A stretch of 64,000 nucleotides of DNA from Porphyra umbilicalis (Eukaryota; Rhodophyta; Bangiophyceae; Bangiales; Bangiaceae): NCBI GenBank assembly GCA_002049455.2, contig KV919065.1, positions 29,601 through 93,600 on the forward strand, in the 5' to 3' direction. A model generated the notes under the pieces. That model ran no database searches, was not told where the DNA came from, and was given only the letters and a program-made list of their open reading frames with translations. Position numbers and translations under genes: made by a program. Numbering within the stretch: position 1 is the stretch's first letter; each line of letters begins with the position of its first letter. This document shows, piece by piece, positions 56,162-64,000 of the stretch.

Positions 56162-57371
56162 TTATCCCCCGCCCTCCGCCCGGGGCGGCAAGTCGACGCC
56201 ATAAAAGTCGGCGCACGCAACCAACTCTGCCGGCGGGTTGGCGGTGATGACGACGGGCTCCCCCCCCGCCCCCCCCGCCACGACCGTCGCCGGCACGTGC
56301 AGCCGCCACGCGTGCAGCTTGAGCCCCGCCCGCGCCGCCACCCCGTCAATGACCTTGGCGCGGGCGGGCACCGCCGAGGCAGCGTGCAGCTCCTCCATCG
56401 ACCCGTACAGCGCCCGCTCCCGCCCGTACAAGTCGTCGCCGACAATCGGCAGGCCGACCGACCGCAGGTGCACGCGCAGCTGGTGAGTGCGCCCCGACAC
56501 GGGCGTGCAGTGCACGAGGGAGACGGTGCGGGCGGCGTTGACGGCAAGCACCCGAAAGTGGGTCAAGGCGGGCTTGCCGTCGGGGTCGCCCACGTCCACG
56601 CGGCGCGCAATGCGGACGTCGGGGTCCCGGCAGATGGGCGCGTCGACGCTAAAGTGGGTGGCGTCGGGGGGGGCGGCAGCGGCAGCAGCATCAGCAGCAA
56701 TAGCAGCAGCAGCAGCAGCAGCAGAAGCTGCCGCAGCAGCGGCGTCGGCAGTCGCGCCAGCGTCCGCAGCGGCGGCAGCGGCGGCTTGGTCGGCGCCGCC
56801 GCCCTTGCGGCGCGCCCCCCCCCCCCCCTCCCCCTCGGCGGCGGGACGCCGCGCAGGTCGGCCACCCCCGCCGCCACGGCGGCCGCGTCGCCATCCACCA
56901 GCGCGAGGTACTCCTTGTCAATGGTGCGGTTTTGAAAGGCGGCCGACATGGGCGCCACGACGGCCTTGGCCTTGCCAAAGAGCACCACCCCGGTCGTGTG
57001 CATGTCGAGCCGATGCAGCACGTACGGTTCGGTGCCGAGGTAGCCAATCAGGCGGTTGACGAGCGTGCCGCCGACAAAGCGGTGGATTGGGTGGATTTTG
57101 ACATAGGCGGGCTTGGCGACGGCGACGAGGTGGGGGTCCTCGTAGAGCACCGTGACGGGCTCGTGGTCAACGACGAGGGGGATGGCCTTGGATTTGAGGC
57201 GGAGGTCCATGCGCGCCCGTTCGCTCATGGCGCCCACGTCGAGGCCGACGTAGGGGGTGATGGTCGGACTTGGGGGGGGGGGGGAGGGGGGGGGGGCCCC
57301 CGGCCTCGACCGCATCACCACCGGCAGCGTTGCCGAGTGCGGCGCCGCCCGCAGGGGGTGGGGATGCGTGT

Positions 57372-57409
<38 letters not shown>

Positions 57410-57652
57410 GAGTGGGGGTGGCGGTGGTGGCTCACCCGCCGCCGAAGCGGCCATGCGGCTCGCCATGGCGCCGACGCGGCGCGCGTCGGCCGCCAGCAGC
57501 AGCCGCCGCCGCGCCCCCGGGGTGACGCGGGCGGCGGTGGAGGCGGCGCCGCGGCGCCCGCCGCCCGCGGCGGCGGCGGCACCCACAGTGGCGGGCAGGC
57601 GGGCGATACAGGCACCGCGCGGGGATGCGGGGAGGAGGAAGAGGATGCACAT
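56162..57652 (-). CDS. RluA-family RNA pseudouridine synthase, organelle-targeted
   Basis: Isomerises specific uridines of rRNA or tRNA to pseudouridine. ATG 57652 opens a hydrophobic/Arg-rich, acid-poor leader (MCILFLLPASPRGACIARLP). G runs at 57272-57284 and 57286-57296 shift frame to the catalytic domain: TVLYEDPHLVAVAKPAYVKI, LIGYLGTEPYVLHRLDMHTTGVVLFGKAK (HRLDxxTxG, catalytic Asp) and NRTIDKEYLALVDG. A C14 run (56815-56828 on the plus strand) shifts frame again. An Ala-rich insert follows, encoded by CTG/CAG-type repeats, then DVGDPDGKPALTHFRVLAVN, LVHCTPVSGRTHQLRVHLRSVGLPIVGDDLYG (family motif) and a stop at 56162. All core motifs are in order. The leader could be mitochondrial or plastid. 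Confidence 0.9.
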
Positions 57653-60600
<2,948 letters not shown>

Positions 60601-60778
60601 CTGCCCCGATCGTATCTATATCGCGTTTTTTGCTTTTTTTACTTCGATACACTGGCTTGTTGCCAGCAGATGGCGCTTGCCACAAAAAAAAAAAAAACAG
60701 TCAGCGATGCACATCCCCCCTTGTTCCCCCCCCCCCACCCTACTCGGGGGACCGCCCCCCCCCCCCCCCCCCCCCCCG

Positions 60779-62145
60779 TCACGGCAAGCCCGCCGCGGGG
60801 AGCCCCGCGCACTTGCCCCAATCCACCGCCGGGTCGTCGACGGTCACCTCAAAGACGCGGGGCCACCACTTGCCCGTCACCCACAGCGTCGGGGCGTCGG
60901 CTTTGGCGTGCCCCCCCCCCGCCCCCCCCCGGTCCCACGCAATGCCGTTGAGCACCGCCCCCCCCGAGCGGCGCTTGGCCTCGTCAAAGACCCCCCCTGC
61001 GACCATGCGGGTGAGGAGGCCCCGCATGTCGACGGTGCCGACGACGACCCCCGTCGCCGGGTCGATGCGCACGAGCACCGTCGTCAGCCACACGTTGGCC
61101 CACAACTCCCCACACACGACTTCGAGCTCGTTGAGGCGCGCGATGGGGAGCCCCCCGTTGGTCACCGCCACGGTGCGCAGCGGCACGCCGGCCGTGTAGT
61201 TGGACGCGTGGAACACCTGGATGGTGCTGCTGCCGTTGCTGAGGTACACAGCCGCGTCGCCGTCCCAGGCAATGCCCCACCCCTCCCCGGCGTACGCCCA
61301 CGTGCCGAGCTGCGCGAGCGTGTTCGGGTCAAAGAGCCACCCGGTGCCGGCCTTCCAACTAATCATGGCGAGGCGGTCGCGGACGCGCGTGGACCCCTCC
61401 CCAAAAAACCGGGAGCCGACCGTCACCCGCCGCCGCACGGCGCCCGTGGCGGCCGTGACGAGGCGCATGGAGCTCGTGTCCGGGGCGGGGGACGGCGGCG
61501 TGCCGGGCAGCGGCGGGTTGCCCGTCGACATGTAAAAGGAGCCGTTGGAGTAGAAGAAGCCTTGCGTAAAGGCGTCCGAGTCCGACGGCGCCTCCCCCAC
61601 GACCGTGTAGGGGAAGCGCGGCGCCCGCACGCCGGAGGGGGGCACGTGCGCGCCCGACGGCAAGCGCGCGGGCTCCGCAGCGGGGGCGGGCGCAGCCGCC
61701 GCTGGCGCGCCGGGGGCCGCAGCCACCGCCGGCGCCGCCGGCGCCGCCGGCGCCCCCCCCGCGTCGGGCACGGCCGTCGCGGGCGCCGCCGTCGCCACCG
61801 CCGGCGGCGCCGCCGTCGCCCCCTGTGCCGTCCCCCCCCCCCCTCTGCGCGCGGCGACCGCGCGGCGCGCACGCCCACGACGGCCACAATGGCGGTGGCG
61901 GCAAGGACGACGACGACCGCCACGGTCGCCGCGATGCGGCGGAGGCGCGACGGCCCCGCCGGTGGGGGCATCCACGCCGGCCCGCCGCCGCCGCCGTCAT
62001 CGTCGGCGGTGCCGCCCAGGAGCGCGGGCGCGCCGCCGCCCGACCGGCCGCCGCCATTCATGGCGGCGCTGAGCACCGCCTCCTCCTCGTCGCCGGCGGT
62101 GAGGGCGTAGGTGACGGACGCGGAGGAGGGTTGACCATAGGCCAT
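60779..62145 (-). CDS. Membrane-anchored glutaminyl-peptide cyclotransferase (plant/bacterial type)
   Basis: Cyclises N-terminal Gln to pyroglutamate on secreted proteins. ATG 62145 gives a short cytosolic part and a membrane segment (RRIAATVAVVVVLAATAIVA), a type II anchor. A C12 run (61832-61843) changes frame into an Ala/Pro linker and the beta-propeller enzyme: DAFTQGFFYSNGSFYMSTG, FFGEGSTRVRDRLAMISWK, FDPNTLAQLGTW, GEGWGIAWDGDAAVYLSNGS, LPIARLNELEVVCGELWANV (family signature LNELE..ANVW), RIDPATGVVVGTVDMRGLL, VLNGIAWDR and LWVTGKWWPRVFEV. It stops at 60779 after a complete propeller. The frame used by the propeller alone begins at 61975 with no signal, so the anchored start is preferred. 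Its 3' end converges on CDC5. Confidence 0.9.
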
Positions 62146-64000
62146 GCCGGGGGGGGCGGGGGGGGGGGGGGGAGCCAGTAAAAGGAGCCGGAGCCGGGAG
62201 ATGGGGGAAGGGGTGGGAGAGGACGCGCCCGGGGGGGGGGGGGGGCGGGGCGCCCCGCAACGCGTGACCCCTCGGGGTGTGGCGCCGGCACACGCCTCAC
62301 GAACACGACACCGCCGTCGAGAGCAGGGAAAACACAGGGAGGGGCGTGAGCGGCCACTGTGGCGCCGCCCGCCGTCGTGGACGTGCCAGCCTGGCGGCAC
62401 CGGCACCGGCGTCAGAGGCAGGGTCGTTGGCGCGATGGCCGCGACAGAGCAGACGCGCGCGGACGCCCCACGTTCCGTACCGGGCTGCCGGCCGGCCGGA
62501 CGAGCGCCCAACGGCGGATCCGGCCGCAGTGTCAGAACCACGGGGTGGAAAACGGGGAGAAATCGACGTTCGTTGTCAGGCGCTCCTTTCACGCAGACTT
62601 TTGTCAGCGGCGGCGACGCTGCCGCTTTTCTGAAAAACAACACCAAAATTCGCGTGCGCAGGCACACCGCGTCCCCGCGCGGAGCTGCAGCGCGCCCCGC
62701 CGCGCACACCGCGCGAGCCGCTGCCGCCGCGGTGCCTCCGCGACGGCGCGCGCGAGGGGCAACGTGACCGGCCAGTGGGGAAAGGCCGCGCCCCAGCGCC
62801 GCCGCCCGGCGCCGTCGCCGCCGCCGCCGCCGCCCGCGGAGAGTGGCCCGTACACCGCCGCCCGCGGAGAGTGGCCCGTATGGGGCATAAAAAAGTATTG
62901 TAAAAAAAAAACGGCGGGACGCCCGCTCGCCAGTGCCCGCTCTGCGCCCCGCGGCCACCCCAACCCCTTGTTCCTTTGCCTTGGCCGGTGACGGGCGCGC
63001 CGTCTTCAGCCGCCTTTGGCTCCCCCCACGGTCGGCGACGCGGGTGACGAACGCGCGCCGTGGCGGCCACCGACCCCCACCAGATGCCCGCGGTGGCGGT
63101 ACGGCCGTCGGCGGTTTCCCGCCGACGCACGCCGCTTCGGCGCCCCCCGCCCGTCGACGGCTGCAGGTGCTTCCCAGGGGTCCACCGCACGGCGGTGCGG
63201 TCGGACAACGCGTCGCCGGCGGTGTGGGGCGACCGCCCCCGCCGCGTCGGCGGTGGCAGGCAAGCGGCGCGCGCGCAGTGCGACGCGGGCGGCGCACTCG
63301 CGCGTGTGGCCGTTCTGTGCCGCGGTGGAGAGGGTCGGCCGCCGGCTCGAAGCGGCGGCCACCCGCCGACACCCACGGACGGACCACCCGTGCGGCGTCG
63401 GGCAAGCGCTCAGGCGGGTGGCACTTGCCGCGCTCCAGCTGGCGCCCCGGCTGTGGCGGCGTGCATTGGGCGGTGGGGGGTGGGTGGCGCACGGCGGGGG
63501 CCCCATCACCCATCGGCAGTGGTACCGCGTTGCCCTGCGGCGGCGTTGCGGGGGGGGTAACTGTCCCTGCCCAGACGGCGTGTGCAGGGGGGGGGGGACG
63601 CGCGGGGGTGGAACCGGGGGTGCCCCCGAGCAACATAAGCTCCCAAAGGGGGTGGCTCCCCGCTCCCCAGCCGCGGGGGTGACTAGCTCCCCCAGAGGGC
63701 CCCCCGCAGCCGTCGCGACAGGCCAAGAGCCGACACGGGCGGCGGATCGGCGCGCCGGCAACCGCACCGCAGCACGCGTCGGCGGGGGGCAGACGGACAC
63801 CCCTCCCCCCGCCCCCCCCGTCCCTTGCGCGGTCGTCGTGCCCCCCGCCCCCGCCACCGCGTGTGCCGGCCACTCCGTGCCGGCGGCAGCGCCGCGCGGG
63901 CAGCCGCCGAGCGCGCGCACCGACAACCCGCCGTCGCCCTCGCCCGCCCGTCGGCGGCGGTGGGGCGGCGCGGCGCGGCCGCCGCGCGGCCGACGGCGGT
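62146..64000. other. Right-end region, no gene recognised
   Basis: Upstream flank of the glutaminyl cyclase gene followed by GC-rich DNA. Several long frames on both strands, but all are Arg/Pro/Gly/Ala-rich without motifs. A/T-richer pockets occur at 62570-62660 and 62880-62915 (CATAAAAAAG followed by an A run). A 28-base tandem duplication lies at 62825-62880. Confidence 0.5.
62825..62880. repeat. Two tandem copies of a 28-base unit
   Basis: CCGCCGCCCGCGGAGAGTGG followed by CCCGTA occurs twice in a row, ending just before CATAAAAAAG at 62885. This could be a duplicated promoter-proximal element. Confidence 0.75.

Noticed and set aside
61423-63873. 816-codon minus-strand frame at the right end
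   Set aside because: Only its portion 61844-62145 (the membrane anchor of the glutaminyl cyclase) looks real; the upstream ~580 codons are low-complexity with no supported start.

Overview
This window looks like nuclear DNA of a very GC-rich eukaryote. I see no operons or ribosome binding sites. Genes stand singly on both strands, several have Kozak-like CCATGG starts, three show GT-AG introns, and several proteins carry organelle-type presequences. The very high GC, long G/C homopolymers, (GGC)n tracts, few short introns, a Ty1/copia element and plastid-type presequences together fit a bangiophyte red alga (Porphyra/Pyropia-like). That assignment is an inference, about 50% sure; another GC-rich alga or protist cannot be excluded.

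Layout, left to right. (1) 1-8.6 kb: the end of a PP6-regulatory-subunit (SAPS) gene, a copine with a huge low-complexity tail, and a convergent ITPase gene. (2) 9.6-15 kb, a transposon cluster: a small inverted-repeat element, a pogo/Tigger-like element with decayed transposase and terminal repeats, and a second broken pogo-like transposase. (3) 15.7-21 kb: a Ty1/copia-like retrotransposon with one long open frame that nevertheless lacks a normal protease, next to an orphan minus-strand ORF. (4) 22.5-24.1 kb: a 1.5 kb non-autonomous element with inverted ends and subterminal repeats. (5) 25-44 kb, host genes: a disordered protein, organellar ribosomal protein bL19, a small two-exon Cys-rich secretory/membrane protein, aminopeptidase P, a three-exon membrane RING-H2 ligase, TrmO-like tRNA methyltransferase, a secreted Cu/Zn superoxide dismutase and an ecdysteroid-kinase-like phosphotransferase. 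(6) 44.4-55.8 kb: one giant two-exon gene (about 3,680 residues) with a plastid-transit-like start, LEA-like helical regions and three repeat families. It is the most novel item here. (7) 56-62 kb: an RluA-family pseudouridine synthase, a CDC5/Cef1 splicing factor and a membrane-anchored glutaminyl cyclase.

The host genes do not form a visible pathway; they are ordinary housekeeping functions (translation, RNA modification, splicing, peptide trimming, nucleotide-pool cleaning, ubiquitylation, redox). About ten of them change reading frame exactly at G/C homopolymers while keeping family-specific sequence on both sides. I read this as consensus length errors at homopolymers, or genuine homopolymer polymorphism, rather than as pseudogenes. 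For those genes I give the full span and name the break.
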